A DNA stretch of 64,000 nt from Affinirhizobium lemnae (GTDB lineage Bacteria > Pseudomonadota > Alphaproteobacteria > Rhizobiales > Rhizobiaceae). The notes under the pieces were generated by a model. The model ran no database searches, had not been told where the DNA came from, and saw nothing but the letters and a program-made list of their open reading frames with translations. The DNA lies in assembly GCF_022968395.1 (NCBI RefSeq), contig NZ_JALJQZ010000001.1, forward strand, positions 124,001-188,000, written 5' to 3'. This document shows positions 1 through 8,657 of the stretch, piece by piece. How positions within the stretch are numbered: the first letter of the stretch is position 1; every line of letters starts with the position of its first letter. A program made the translations under genes and the position numbers.

Positions 1-498
1 ATCGGTCGCGGCTGGTTCCAGGTGCAGGCGCCTGATGGCTCGACCATGTACACCCGTGCAGGCGCATTCAATACCAATGCACAAGGCCAGCTTGTCACGA
101 TTGATGGTTATGCGGTGATTCCCAACATCACCTTCCCGGCGGACGTGACGGAAACCGTAATCAACCGTTCCGGCGAAGTCAGCGTCCGCATCGGCAATGC
201 CAACACCTTCACGCCCCTCGGTCAGTTGACCATGGCAAACTTCGTCAACGAAGCAGGCCTGAAGCCAATGGGCGACAACCTCTTCCAGCAGACGGCTGCT
301 TCTGGTGAGGCCATTGTTGCGGCTCCCGATGATCCGGGCTTTGGCTACCTCAAGCAGGGCTACCTCGAATCCTCGAACGTCGATGCCGTGAAGGAAATCA
401 CCAACCTGATCGCGGCACAACGTGCCTATGAAATGAACTCGAAGGTGATCACGACAGCAGACGAAATGGCGTCGATCGTCAGTAAGAACCTGAAGTAA
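1..498 (+). CDS. flgG: FlgG, distal flagellar rod protein (5' end outside window)
   Basis: The reading frame is open from base 1 and ends with TAA; 165 codons are visible, so the N-terminal part lies outside the window. FlgG forms the distal rod that crosses the periplasm and carries the hook. The visible part has the family signature around '[20 protein letters not shown]' and the C-terminal rod/hook motif '[21 protein letters not shown]', which packs as the coiled-coil D0 helix with the other axial proteins. It is followed 19 bases later by flgA, as expected in the rhizobial order flgB-flgC-fliE-flgG-flgA. The family identity is very secure; only the start is missing. Confidence 0.95.
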   Translation: MGRGWFQVQAPDGSTMYTRAGAFNTNAQGQLVTIDGYAVIPNITFPADVTETVINRSGEVSVRIGNANTFTPLGQLTMANFVNEAGLKPMGDNLFQQTAASGEAIVAAPDDPGFGYLKQGYLESSNVDAVKEITNLIAAQRAYEMNSKVITTADEMASIVSKNLK

Positions 499-517
499 TC
501 TTGAAGGGGTGGCAGAC

Positions 518-1000
518 ATGATGTTTCGCCGGAATAGCCGGAAGCGGGTCGGATTGCAGGGCATTGCCCTTGGTCTTCTTGCTGGTCTTTTGGCGCCGTC
601 CGCCTACGCCGATATGGGCTATGCGGTCGTGCCGAAGCAGATCATCTATCCGGGTCAGGAAATCGATGCCGCCCAGCTTCAGGAAGTCGAAGTCACCAAT
701 CCGAACCTTGCCGGCGGCTACGCCTCCGGTATCGACCAGGTCATGGGCAAGGTCAGCAACCGCACGCTGCTGCCGGGCCGCACCATCCAGCTCAGTGCCC
801 TGCGTGAGCCCTACGCGGTCAAGCGCGGCGCGCCTGTCCGCCTCACCTTCAGCCTCGGCAACATGACGATCAGTGCAACAGGTACGCCTCTCGACAATGC
901 AGCGGTCGGCGACGTCATCAAGGTTCGCAATCTGGATTCGGGTGTCACCGTTTCGGGAACGGTCATGGCGAATGGAACAGTGCAGGTGATGGCGAAATGA
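518..1000 (+). CDS. flgA: FlgA, P-ring assembly chaperone
   Basis: This is a periplasmic chaperone that helps FlgI assemble into the P ring around the rod. The 160-residue product has a Sec signal peptide (basic start, then a hydrophobic stretch ending near 'PSAYA') and a ChapFlgA/SAF-type domain: 'YPGQEIDAAQLQEVEV', 'VMGKVSNRTLLPGRTIQ' and 'GDVIKVRNLDSGVTVSG'. An AAGGGG ribosome site at 504-509 sits eight bases before ATG 518. An in-frame GTG at 509 lies inside that site and is a less likely start, and ATG 521 is a third option. The stop overlaps the flgI start in ATGA, so the two are translationally coupled. Confidence 0.92.
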   Translation: MMFRRNSRKRVGLQGIALGLLAGLLAPSAYADMGYAVVPKQIIYPGQEIDAAQLQEVEVTNPNLAGGYASGIDQVMGKVSNRTLLPGRTIQLSALREPYAVKRGAPVRLTFSLGNMTISATGTPLDNAAVGDVIKVRNLDSGVTVSGTVMANGTVQVMAK

Positions 1001-2112
1001 TGAAGCGTCTTCTTGTGGCAGGCCTTGCCTTCCTGTGCCTTCTAACACCAATTCAGCCGGCCTTTGCCGATGCTTCGCGCATCAAGGATATCGCGTCCCT
1101 TCAGGCAGGTCGTGACAACCAGTTGATCGGCTACGGTCTGATCGTTGGTCTCCAGGGAACGGGCGATAGCCTGCGATCCTCACCCTTCACCGAGCAGTCC
1201 ATGCGCGCCATGCTGCAGAATCTCGGCATATCGACACAAGGCGGCCAGTCGGCAGCGAAGAACACCGCGGCCGTCATGGTGACGGCCAATCTGCCGCCCT
1301 TCGCCAGCCCCGGCAGCCGTCTGGACGTCACGGTAAGCTCCCTCGGCGACGCAACGTCGCTGCGTGGCGGTACCCTCATCATGACCTCGTTGACCGGTGC
1401 CGACGGCCAGATCTATGCCGTCGCGCAGGGTTCGGTCATCGTGTCCGGCTTCTCCGCGCAAGGGCAGGCAGCTTCCGTCACCGAAGGTGTGACGACAGCG
1501 GGCCGCGTTCCGAACGGCGCCATCATAGAGCGTGAACTTCCATCGAAATTCAAGGACGCCGTCAATCTGGTGCTGCAATTGCGCAACCCGGATTTTTCCA
1601 CGGCGGTCCGCATCGCCGATACCGTGAACCGCTTTGCGGCCCAGCGCTATGGCGGTGCAATAGCAGAGCCTCGCGACTCACAGGAGGTCTCGGTCGCGAA
1701 GCCGAAGACGGCTGATCTGACGCGGCTGATGGCGGAGATTGAAAATCTTGTGGTCGAAACCGATACACCCGCGAAGGTCGTCGTCAATGAGCGAACCGGT
1801 ACGGTTGTCATCGGTGCCGATGTGAAGGTATCGCGTGTGGCCGTCAGCTATGGAACCTTGACCGTTCAAGTCACGGAGACACCGCAGATTATTCAGCCGC
1901 AACCCTTTTCCAATGGTGAGACCGCCGTTCAACCCCAGACCGATATCAGCGTCATGAAGAGCGGCAGCAATGTTGCCATCCTCAACGGACCGGATCTCAG
2001 GACGCTGGTTGCAGGTCTCAACAGCATCGGTGTCAAGCCGGATGGAATCATCGCGATCCTGCAGGGCATCAAGTCCGCAGGCGCGCTTCAGGCGGAGCTC
2101 GTCATACAATGA
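997..2112 (+). CDS. flgI: FlgI, flagellar P-ring protein
   Basis: FlgI builds the P ring, the bushing around the rod in the peptidoglycan layer. The product is 371 residues, the normal family length, with a signal peptide ending near 'PAFA' and the typical mature start 'SRIKDIASLQAGRDNQLIGY' followed by 'GLIVGLQGTGDSL'. The C-terminal end 'LVAGLNSIGVKPDGIIAIL' and 'SAGALQAELVIQ' is also characteristic. It overlaps flgA upstream and motE downstream through ATGA junctions, placing it inside a coupled operon. Confidence 0.96.
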   Translation: MMKRLLVAGLAFLCLLTPIQPAFADASRIKDIASLQAGRDNQLIGYGLIVGLQGTGDSLRSSPFTEQSMRAMLQNLGISTQGGQSAAKNTAAVMVTANLPPFASPGSRLDVTVSSLGDATSLRGGTLIMTSLTGADGQIYAVAQGSVIVSGFSAQGQAASVTEGVTTAGRVPNGAIIERELPSKFKDAVNLVLQLRNPDFSTAVRIADTVNRFAAQRYGGAIAEPRDSQEVSVAKPKTADLTRLMAEIENLVVETDTPAKVVVNERTGTVVIGADVKVSRVAVSYGTLTVQVTETPQIIQPQPFSNGETAVQPQTDISVMKSGSNVAILNGPDLRTLVAGLNSIGVKPDGIIAILQGIKSAGALQAELVIQ

Positions 2113-2657
2113 AGTCTGATCTGGAACCTGTCATTTTCGCGCTTGGCCGCAGGAAATCCTTCCTGCGAATGGCGGCGGTTGGAGCGCTTCTGCTTCTGGT
2201 GCCACAGGTCAATGCGCAGCAGGCGACGTCGCTGCCGAAAGATTCGACCGCTGCCGATATCGAGAAGTTCTGCACGAACATCGCCGATTCAGCGCGCGAT
2301 CAGCGCTACCTTCTGCAGAAGCAGGAACTCGAAAAGCTGCAGGCGGATGTGGACGAACGCATCGCCGTTCTGGAAAAGCGCAAGGCGGAATACGAGCAGT
2401 GGCTCAAGGTTCGCAACGAGTTCATGGCAAAGGCAGATGCCGGCCTGATCGAAATCTTCAAGACAATGAAAGCAGACGCGGCAGCGCCCCGGCTTGAGCA
2501 GATGAGGCTTGAACTGGCTGCGGCGATCATCATGAAACTTCCGGCACGTCAGTCCGGCCTGATCCTGAGTGAGATGGATCCGCTGAAGGCGGGTCAGATT
2601 TCCATGATCATGTCCAGCGCGTCCGACCCCAACACATCCAAGGATCGCCGCACATGA
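2109..2657 (+). CDS. motE: MotE, periplasmic chaperone for motility protein MotC
   Basis: The 182-residue protein has an N-terminal hydrophobic segment (residues about 18-36, ending near 'VNAQ') that exports or anchors it. A charged coiled coil follows ('LEKLQADVDERIAVLEKRK'), then a C-terminal MgtE-N-like helical part ('LELAAAIIMKLPARQSGLIL', 'MDPLKAGQISMIM'). This layout and the place between flgI and flgH match rhizobial MotE, which is reported to fold and stabilise MotC in the periplasm. It overlaps flgI (ATGA) and flgH (ATGATCA junction). The role is taken from the family; the domains are visible. Confidence 0.88.
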   Translation: MKSDLEPVIFALGRRKSFLRMAAVGALLLLVPQVNAQQATSLPKDSTAADIEKFCTNIADSARDQRYLLQKQELEKLQADVDERIAVLEKRKAEYEQWLKVRNEFMAKADAGLIEIFKTMKADAAAPRLEQMRLELAAAIIMKLPARQSGLILSEMDPLKAGQISMIMSSASDPNTSKDRRT

Positions 2658-3364
2658 TCAAGCGCTTTTCAGTATTCTGTGTAGGCCTGCTTTTGACAGG
2701 TTGCGCCAGTCAGACGGTCAAGGAAATCGGCAACGCTCCTTCGATGAGCCCGATCGGGAGCGGCCTGCAATACGCCCAGACGCCACAGATGTCGTCCTAT
2801 CCAAAACAGCCACGTCATATGGCCAATGGATATTCGCTTTGGAGCGACAGCCAGGCCGCCCTGTTCAAGGATGCGCGTGCGCTGAACGTCGGCGATATTC
2901 TGACAGTCGATATTCAGATCAACGACAGGGCCGACTTCGACAATGAAACCGACCGCAGCCGGACCAACTCCACAGGTCTCAAATGGGATGTTGGAGCAAA
3001 GATTTTGGGCTGGAAGCCCAGTACGAACGGCGACCTTAGCACCGATTCCGATACCTCTTCCAAGGGCAAGGGTTCGACTAAACGTTCTGAAAAGCTGAAT
3101 CTACTGGTGGCAGCGGTTGTGACTGGCGTCCTCGAGAATGGGAATCTTCTGATCAGCGGCTCGCAGGAAGTACGCGTCAACCACGAAATTCGTATATTGA
3201 ATGTGGCGGGGATCGTGCGGCCACAGGATGTCAATGCCAAGAACACGATCTCCTATGACAAGATCGCTGAAGCACGCATCTCCTACGGCGGCCGAGGTCG
3301 TCTGATGGAGGTGCAGCAGCCGCCCGTCGGTCAGCAGGTCGTCGACCTGTTCTCACCTTTCTGA
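2654..3364 (+). CDS. flgH: FlgH, flagellar L-ring lipoprotein
   Basis: FlgH forms the outer-membrane L ring through which the rod passes. The 236-residue product has a lipoprotein signal with lipobox LLTGC and the lipid-bearing cysteine at residue 17. Diagnostic FlgH features are 'YSLWSDSQAALFKDARALNVGDIL', here split by the conserved 'LFKDARA' segment, 'VLENGNLLISGSQEVRVN', and a C-terminal 'KIAEARISYGGRGRLMEVQQ'. It is coupled to motE by overlap and followed after 26 bases by fliL. Confidence 0.96.
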   Translation: MIKRFSVFCVGLLLTGCASQTVKEIGNAPSMSPIGSGLQYAQTPQMSSYPKQPRHMANGYSLWSDSQAALFKDARALNVGDILTVDIQINDRADFDNETDRSRTNSTGLKWDVGAKILGWKPSTNGDLSTDSDTSSKGKGSTKRSEKLNLLVAAVVTGVLENGNLLISGSQEVRVNHEIRILNVAGIVRPQDVNAKNTISYDKIAEARISYGGRGRLMEVQQPPVGQQVVDLFSPF

Positions 3365-3390
3365 TGACGGACTGAAGGGATACCGGGATC

Positions 3391-3927
3391 ATGGAAGACG
3401 CAGCAGAAGGCGCTGAGACCAAGAAAAAGGGTGGTGGCATGGTGGCCACCATTGCGGGTGTCGCCATCGTCACCCTGGTCGGCGCAGGCGGCGGCTGGTT
3501 CCTCGGTGGAATGATCGCGCCGAAGGATCCGGCAGCAGAAAAGGCTGCTGAAGAAAAGAAGCAGGAAGCGGCGGCAGCCGCGGCAGCTGGCGCGCATGGT
3601 GGGGCTAAGAAGGAGGAGGGCATCCCCCACATCTCTACCCCGGCCACTGGCGTCGTACAGCTGGAGCCAATCACCACAAATCTGGCATATCCTTCCGACA
3701 ACTGGGTCCGTCTGGAGGTTGCACTGGCTTTTAATGGAGTGCCGGAAATGCCTCTTGCTGAACAGATCCATCAGGATATCGCCGCCTATATGCGCACGGT
3801 TTCTCTTCAGCAGATCGAAGGGCCACGCGGCTTTCAATATCTTAAGGAAGACATTCAGGAACGTGTTGACCTGCGCTCGCAAGGCAAAGTATCGAAAGTG
3901 ATGTTCAGAACCTTCGTGATCGAATGA
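3391..3927 (+). CDS. fliL: FliL, basal-body associated stator protein
   Basis: FliL surrounds the stator units and supports torque or stator stability. The 178-residue product has a short cytoplasmic start, one transmembrane helix (about residues 17-38, 'ATIAGVAIVTLVGAGGGWF'), an Ala/Glu/Lys-rich linker, and a periplasmic SPFH-like domain with 'LEPITTNLAYP' and the C-terminal 'RVDLRSQGKVSKVMFRTFVI'. A GAAGGGAT ribosome site precedes ATG 3391. The stop overlaps the fliP start (ATGA). Confidence 0.93.
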   Translation: MEDAAEGAETKKKGGGMVATIAGVAIVTLVGAGGGWFLGGMIAPKDPAAEKAAEEKKQEAAAAAAAGAHGGAKKEEGIPHISTPATGVVQLEPITTNLAYPSDNWVRLEVALAFNGVPEMPLAEQIHQDIAAYMRTVSLQQIEGPRGFQYLKEDIQERVDLRSQGKVSKVMFRTFVIE

Positions 3928-4661
3928 TTCGACTCCTTGCGCTGCTCGCCGTCATTCTGATGGCACCGGGACTGGCATTTGCACAGCAATCGCCAGCCGA
4001 CCTTTTGAACCTCCCGGTGGATGGCTCCGCGGCGGCATGGATTATCCGTACCTTCGGGTTGTTGACGGTACTCTCCATTGCGCCGGGCATCCTGGTGATG
4101 GTTACGAGTTTTCCGCGGTTCATCATTGCGTTCTCGATCCTTCGGACCGGTATGGGTCTGGCGACCGCTCCTTCGAATATGGTCCTTATCTCGATGGCTC
4201 TGTTCATGACCTTTTACGTCATGACGCCAACTTTTGATCGTGCATGGACTGAGGGTGTGCAGCCCTTGCTGCGCAACGAGATCAACGAGGCGGAAGCGGT
4301 GCAACGGATCGGGGAGCCTTTCAGAGCTTTTATGAGCGCCAACACGCGTGAGAAGGATCTTACGCTCTTCGTGGACATCGCGCGCGAAAAGGGTCAGTCC
4401 GTCGGAACACCCGAGGCCGTGGACTATCGCGTCCTGATACCGGCCTTCATGCTATCTGAAATCCGGCGCGGCTTCGAGATCGGCTTTCTGATTGTCCTGC
4501 CATTTTTGGTGATCGACATGATCGTCGCCGCCATCACCATGGCCATGGGTATGATGATGCTGCCGCCAACATCGATCTCTCTCCCCTTCAAGATCCTGTT
4601 TTTTGTCCTGATCGACGGTTGGAATCTCCTGGTGGGGAGCCTCGTCCGCTCGTTCAACTAG
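3924..4661 (+). CDS. fliP: FliP, flagellar type III export gate protein
   Basis: FliP forms, with FliQ and FliR, the export gate through which rod, hook and filament subunits leave the cytoplasm. The 245-residue product has a cleavable signal peptide ending near 'LAFA'. The family core 'LTVLSIAPGILVMVTSFPRF' and 'VLSILRTGMG'-like segment are present, together with 'LIPAFMLSEIRRGFEIGFLI', 'MGMMMLPPTSISLPFKILFF' and 'DGWNLLVGSLVRSF'. It is the last gene of the flgG-fliP run; a nearly 500-base gene-free stretch follows before the flagellins. Confidence 0.97.
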   Translation: MIRLLALLAVILMAPGLAFAQQSPADLLNLPVDGSAAAWIIRTFGLLTVLSIAPGILVMVTSFPRFIIAFSILRTGMGLATAPSNMVLISMALFMTFYVMTPTFDRAWTEGVQPLLRNEINEAEAVQRIGEPFRAFMSANTREKDLTLFVDIAREKGQSVGTPEAVDYRVLIPAFMLSEIRRGFEIGFLIVLPFLVIDMIVAAITMAMGMMMLPPTSISLPFKILFFVLIDGWNLLVGSLVRSFN

Positions 4662-5159
4662 GGGGCGAATAAGAGGCGGCCTCGCCGTTGCAAGTGCGGC
4701 CTGATCCGACTTCCTCCAACTCGCGCTCGCCGCAGCTGCGCGCCGGTTGCTCATTTTCGAGGCGTTTTTACGCAATCGAGAGCGTCTCATATCGTACGTT
4801 TGGCAACTTTGAACAAGGCTTCCCAACTGTTAAGATACAGCCATTCAGAGCTGGATTGATGCCACTGTGATACATCTTGTCACTAAGTGAAGCGGGTCAA
4901 TAAAAACAAATTAAAACAATCAGATAATTGCTGCGGTCATCGTCTGTAAATCATTATCCACCGGACTGTTTGCATAGGTCGAACTTTAGAATGCGGTTTA
5001 AGGAATCCGCAATGAATCTCTGCAAATATCTTCGGCATATGACGCGTTTGGTTTCCATGAGTGCACGGAACCGAGTGGGCATGAAGCCAATCGTCATTGC
5101 CGGTAGTCTAAGTCCGGTATGTCCCCAACGAGTATCCAGTAACAAGGGACTAGAATACT
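4662..5159 (+). other. Gene-free region and leader upstream of first flagellin
   Basis: No convincing gene is seen in this 498-base interval. The first part is GC-rich; about 4870-4960 is AT-rich and is the likely site of the flagellin promoter, although no textbook sigma-70 pair could be fixed by eye. The last 60 bases form the mRNA leader with a CCGG-rich element (5098-5125) shared with the other flagellin genes, and an AAGGGA ribosome site at 5144-5149, ten bases before ATG 5160. An 84-codon open frame that runs across the flagellin start has no credible ribosome site and was not called. Confidence 0.5.
5098..5125 (+). promoter_or_regulatory. Flagellin leader element, copy 1
   Basis: TGCCGGTAG followed by GTCCGGTATGTCCC (5112-5125). 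The second part matches 13 of 14 bases in the leader of the third flagellin (7625-7638) and, with mostly transition changes, the leader of the second (6336-6347). The two CCGG blocks can pair as a short stem. It lies 35 bases before the start codon, so it is inside the mRNA leader rather than a core promoter. A role in FlbT/FlaF-dependent control of flagellin mRNA is inference only. Confidence 0.45.
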
Positions 5160-6122
5160 ATGTCATCAATTATGACGAATAGCTCGGCTATCTCAGCGCT
5201 CTCCACATTGCGCTCCATCAGCAGCAGCATGGAGAAGACACAGTCGGCGATCTCATCGGGCTATAGCGTCGCAAGCGCTTCCGACAACGCCGCTTACTGG
5301 TCGATCGCTACAACGATGCGCTCCGACAACAAGGCGCTCGGCACCGTTAAGGACGCTCTCGGTTTGGGTGCTGCTACCACCGACACAGCCTACACAGCAA
5401 TCGAATCTTCCATCAAGGTTGTCGACCAGATCAAGACCAAGCTGACTGCCGCTTCCCAGCCGGGCGTCGACAAGGACAAGGTCCAGAAGGAAATCACGCA
5501 GCTCCAGGATCAGCTGAAGTCTATTGCGAAGTCCGCTTCCTTCTCCGGTCAGAACTGGGTTCTCCAGGATGACAACAATTCGCCAGAAACGAAGGCCATC
5601 GTTGGCTCCTTCAATCGTGACTCTGGTGGCAACATCAGCCTGACGACGCTCGAATACGACACAACGAACTCCACGCTTGTCAGCCTCCAGACCGACGGCA
5701 CCAACGATACATCCGGCGACGGCATCCTGTCAAAGGAGCGCACAGGCCTGACCTATGTGGACGACGCTGGTCAAACCCAGACCGATGGTGAAGTGGCCGA
5801 CGGCATCTTGGGCTTCAAGATCACGGCGACAACCGACCGTAACACAATGGCCCAGATCCTTTCCGGCGTTGAGCAGGCTCTGAAGGAAATGACGGATGCT
5901 GGCGCTGACGTTGGTGCCATCAATTCCCGTATCGAACTGCAGAACACCTTCGTCGAAGACCTGATGGACTCGATCGACAAGGGCGTTGGCAAGCTCGTTG
6001 ACGCAGACATGAACGAAGAGTCGACCCGCCTCAAGGCGCTCCAGACGCAGCAGCAGCTGGGTATCCAGGCGCTCTCTATCGCCAACAACGACTCGCAGAG
6101 CATCCTGTCTCTCTTCCGCTAA
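5160..6122 (+). CDS. fla: Flagellin 1
   Basis: This is a structural subunit of the filament, 320 residues, typical of the short rhizobial flagellins. The N-terminal D0/D1 helices ('ISALSTLRSISSSMEKTQ', 'SSGYSVASASDNAAYWSIA') and the C-terminal D1/D0 helices ('DADMNEESTRLKALQTQQ', 'LGIQALSIANNDSQSIL') are conserved; the middle part is the surface-exposed variable domain. It is closely similar to flagellin 2 over nearly its whole length and less so to flagellin 3. It has its own leader and a strong terminator, so it is probably transcribed singly. Which of flaA/flaB/flaC/flaD it corresponds to cannot be decided here. Confidence 0.95.
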   Translation: MSSIMTNSSAISALSTLRSISSSMEKTQSAISSGYSVASASDNAAYWSIATTMRSDNKALGTVKDALGLGAATTDTAYTAIESSIKVVDQIKTKLTAASQPGVDKDKVQKEITQLQDQLKSIAKSASFSGQNWVLQDDNNSPETKAIVGSFNRDSGGNISLTTLEYDTTNSTLVSLQTDGTNDTSGDGILSKERTGLTYVDDAGQTQTDGEVADGILGFKITATTDRNTMAQILSGVEQALKEMTDAGADVGAINSRIELQNTFVEDLMDSIDKGVGKLVDADMNEESTRLKALQTQQQLGIQALSIANNDSQSILSLFR

Positions 6123-6149
6123 AATAGTTCAAGTTAAGCAAACCTTAAG

Positions 6150-6178
6150 ATCGCGCCCTATCAGGGCGCGATTTTTTT
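6150..6178 (+). terminator. Rho-independent terminator after flagellin 1
   Basis: Perfect 10-bp stem ATCGCGCCCT / AGGGCGCGAT with a three-base loop (6160-6162), followed directly by a run of T (6172-6178). Confidence 0.93.
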
Positions 6179-6328
6179 GTTCTCGGTAGATGCTGCGATC
6201 CAATTTCCTAATATTTTCCTTGTTCACTTCAATATTTGTTAACCTTAATCAGTTGATATGTACTCATACAGGCGGTGCGTCCCGATAACCATTGGAAGCA
6301 GGACGAGCATGAGGCGCAACACCCCTTG

Positions 6329-6347
6329 CCGGTAGACCCGGAATACC
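6329..6347 (+). promoter_or_regulatory. Flagellin leader element, copy 2
   Basis: TTGCCGGTAG (from 6326) followed by ACCCGGAATACC (6336-6347), 30 bases before the start codon. It corresponds to the element in the leader of flagellin 1 (TGCCGGTAG shared exactly) and of flagellin 3. The two CCGG blocks (6329-6332 and 6338-6341) can pair around a five-base loop. Confidence 0.4.
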
Positions 6348-6377
6348 AAGTCCACTGTTTTCTTGTAGGGGCCAATT

Positions 6378-7340
6378 ATGACCAGCATTCTGACCAATAC
6401 CGCAGCGATTGCAGCGCTCTCCACGCTGCGCAATATCGCAAGCGATATGGAAACAACGCAGAACCACGTATCTTCCGGATATCGCATCGAAACGGCCTCG
6501 GACAACGCTGCTTACTGGTCGATCGCCACGACGATGCGTTCGGACAACAAGGCTCTTGGTACTGTTAAAGACGCTCTTGGCCTTGGTGCCGCGATGACCG
6601 ATACAGCTTACACGGCTCTCCAGAGCTCCATCAAAGTTGTCGACGAAATCAAGGCAAAGCTGACAGCTGCCTCGCAGCCTGGCGTCGACAAGGAAAAGGT
6701 CCAGAAAGAAATCACGCAGCTCCAGGACCAGTTGAAGTCGATTGCCAAGTCTGCATCCTTCTCCGGTCAGAACTGGGTTCTCGAAGATCCGACCACAACC
6801 CCGGAAACCAAGGCCATTATCGGTTCCTTCAACCGAGATGCGAACGGCAATATCAGCCTCACAACTCTTGAGTACGACACCACGAAGTCCACTCTGGTCA
6901 GCCTTGATGCAGCGGGTGCAAACGATACCGCAGGCGCAGGCATCCTGTCGAAAGAACGGACCGGTCTTACCTATGTCGATGAGACGGGTACGACCCAGAC
7001 AAACGGTGCATTGGCAGACGGTGTGTTGGGGCTGACTATCACCAGCACGACGACCCGTGATGAAATGGCGCAGTACCTGGTCGCGACCGATCAGGCGCTT
7101 AAGGAAATGACCGATGCGGCAGCTGACGTCGGCTCTATCAACGCTCGTATCGATCTGCAGTCTAATTTCGTTCAGGACCTCATCGATTCTATTGACAAGG
7201 GTGTTGGCAAACTCGTCGATGCCGACATGAACGAAGAGTCGACAAGGCTGAAGGCTCTGCAGACACAGCAGCAGCTAGGCATTCAGGCTCTATCGATCGC
7301 CAACAACGATTCGCAGAACATTTTGACGCTCTTCCGCTAA
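6378..7340 (+). CDS. fla: Flagellin 2
   Basis: Second filament subunit gene, 320 residues. It shares long identical blocks with flagellin 1, for example 'ASDNAAYWSIATTMRSDNKA', 'AKSASFSGQNWVL' and 'DSIDKGVGKLVDADMNEEST', and differs mainly in the central exposed domain (around residues 170-235). AGGGG at 6367-6371 is six bases before ATG. The gene is flanked by the terminators of flagellin 1 and its own, so it is an independent transcription unit. A recent tandem duplication, or gene conversion with flagellin 1, is the simplest explanation of the similarity. Confidence 0.95.
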   Translation: MTSILTNTAAIAALSTLRNIASDMETTQNHVSSGYRIETASDNAAYWSIATTMRSDNKALGTVKDALGLGAAMTDTAYTALQSSIKVVDEIKAKLTAASQPGVDKEKVQKEITQLQDQLKSIAKSASFSGQNWVLEDPTTTPETKAIIGSFNRDANGNISLTTLEYDTTKSTLVSLDAAGANDTAGAGILSKERTGLTYVDETGTTQTNGALADGVLGLTITSTTTRDEMAQYLVATDQALKEMTDAAADVGSINARIDLQSNFVQDLIDSIDKGVGKLVDADMNEESTRLKALQTQQQLGIQALSIANNDSQNILTLFR

Positions 7341-7366
7341 TCCCGGGAAATCCCGTCCATTCTAGA

Positions 7367-7400
7367 GGGAGGCCGCGCGGCTCGCGCGGCCTCCCATTTT
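7367..7400 (+). terminator. Rho-independent terminator after flagellin 2
   Basis: Perfect 13-bp stem GGGAGGCCGCGCG (7367-7379) / CGCGCGGCCTCCC (7383-7395) with a three-base loop, then ATTTTCG. Confidence 0.92.
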
Positions 7401-7665
7401 CGTTCCAGGGAAGAACACTGTTTTTTCTATATCTCCCTGCTGCTTCTTTTGCCGGGTGAAGATCAGCTTCGCACAAGACAAATACGGCTTTATCGATACC
7501 GGGATGCAAGTCTGCTGCCTGCTCTGTTCAGAGCAGATCGGGCTGCCCATTCACATACGCCCGAACGTCAGCCGAGTTTCTTGGTCGGCTCACGTCTGCA
7601 TGAAGCAATCGCGCGTTTAGCCCGGTCCGGCATGTCCCAAATCATATCCAGGGGCGATATTCGAA
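7401..7665 (+). promoter_or_regulatory. Leader/promoter region of flagellin 3
   Basis: This gene-free interval holds a 6-bp hairpin AGCCGA (7570-7575) / TCGGCT (7585-7590) with a nine-base loop. It also holds the shared flagellin leader element GTCCGGCATGTCCC (7625-7638), 27 bases before the start codon. AGGGG at 7650-7654 is the ribosome site. No clear -35/-10 pair could be assigned. Confidence 0.45.
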
Positions 7666-8634
7666 ATGACAAGTATTATAACCAACACGGGCGCTCTGGC
7701 GGCGCTCCAAACACTGCGTTCCGTCAATCAGAACATGGAACAGGTGCAGGCGCGTATTTCGTCGGGTTACCGCGTCGAGACCGCTGCCGATAACGCCGCT
7801 TATTGGTCGATCGCAACAACCATGCGTTCTGACAACAAGGCGCTCAGTACGGTTCAGGATGCACTCGGTCTTGGCGCAGCGACCACGGACACGGCCTATA
7901 CGGGTCTGGACTCCGCCATAAAGGTCGTCGATCAGATCAAATCCAAGATAACGGCTGCATCACAGCCCGGTGTCGATAAAACCAAGATCAACAAGGAAAT
8001 CGAACAGCTAAAGAACCAGCTGTCATCGATCTCCGAATCAGCTTCATTCTCCGGAGAAAACTGGCTTTTCAACAAGGACAGCGCAGATCCGGGCGTCAAG
8101 AATATCGTTGCATCGTTCAATCGCGCCTCCGATGGCGCTGTAAGCCTGACGACGCTCGCTTTCGATACGGCAACGTCGACCCTCATTGATACCGAAGACG
8201 CCCAGCGCGGCGTTCTGACCATGGACTGGACCGTAGATCAGCCAGATGGCAACGGCGGTACGGTTGCAGCGGACTACTTCCTGATCAATGCTGACTCGGC
8301 GTCCGGTGCATCCGGAACCGAAATCGCGATCAGCAATACGACCTCGGCAGAAGATCTCGCGGGAATGTTGAGTGCCACAGAAAAGATTCTTCAGCGCCTG
8401 ACTGATTCGGCTTCAGCGCTTGGTGCAATCACCAGTCGTATCGACATGCAGGAGCAGTTCGTATCGACCCTGATGGATGCTATTGATACTGGTATCGGTC
8501 GACTTGTGGATGCAGACATGAACGAGGAGTCGACCCGATTGAAAGCGCTGCAGACCCAGCAGCAGCTGGCTATTCAGTCGCTCTCCATCGCGAACACTAA
8601 CGCTCAGAACATTCTGCAGCTCTTCCAGAATTAA
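7666..8634 (+). CDS. fla: Flagellin 3
   Basis: Third tandem filament subunit, 322 residues. The ends are conserved ('GALAALQTLRSVNQNMEQVQ', 'DADMNEESTRLKALQTQQ'), while the central part (about residues 165-245) is clearly different from flagellins 1 and 2. This matches the rhizobial pattern of one principal and several secondary flagellins. It ends with a hairpin terminator and is followed by a separate promoter region for the motB operon. Confidence 0.95.
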   Translation: MTSIITNTGALAALQTLRSVNQNMEQVQARISSGYRVETAADNAAYWSIATTMRSDNKALSTVQDALGLGAATTDTAYTGLDSAIKVVDQIKSKITAASQPGVDKTKINKEIEQLKNQLSSISESASFSGENWLFNKDSADPGVKNIVASFNRASDGAVSLTTLAFDTATSTLIDTEDAQRGVLTMDWTVDQPDGNGGTVAADYFLINADSASGASGTEIAISNTTSAEDLAGMLSATEKILQRLTDSASALGAITSRIDMQEQFVSTLMDAIDTGIGRLVDADMNEESTRLKALQTQQQLAIQSLSIANTNAQNILQLFQN

Positions 8635-8657
8635 TCACAAATCGCTGAAACGATACC

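Noticed and set aside
4928-5182. 84-codon open frame overlapping the first flagellin start
   Set aside because: No ribosome site; covers the AT-rich promoter region and leader; ends within the flagellin gene.
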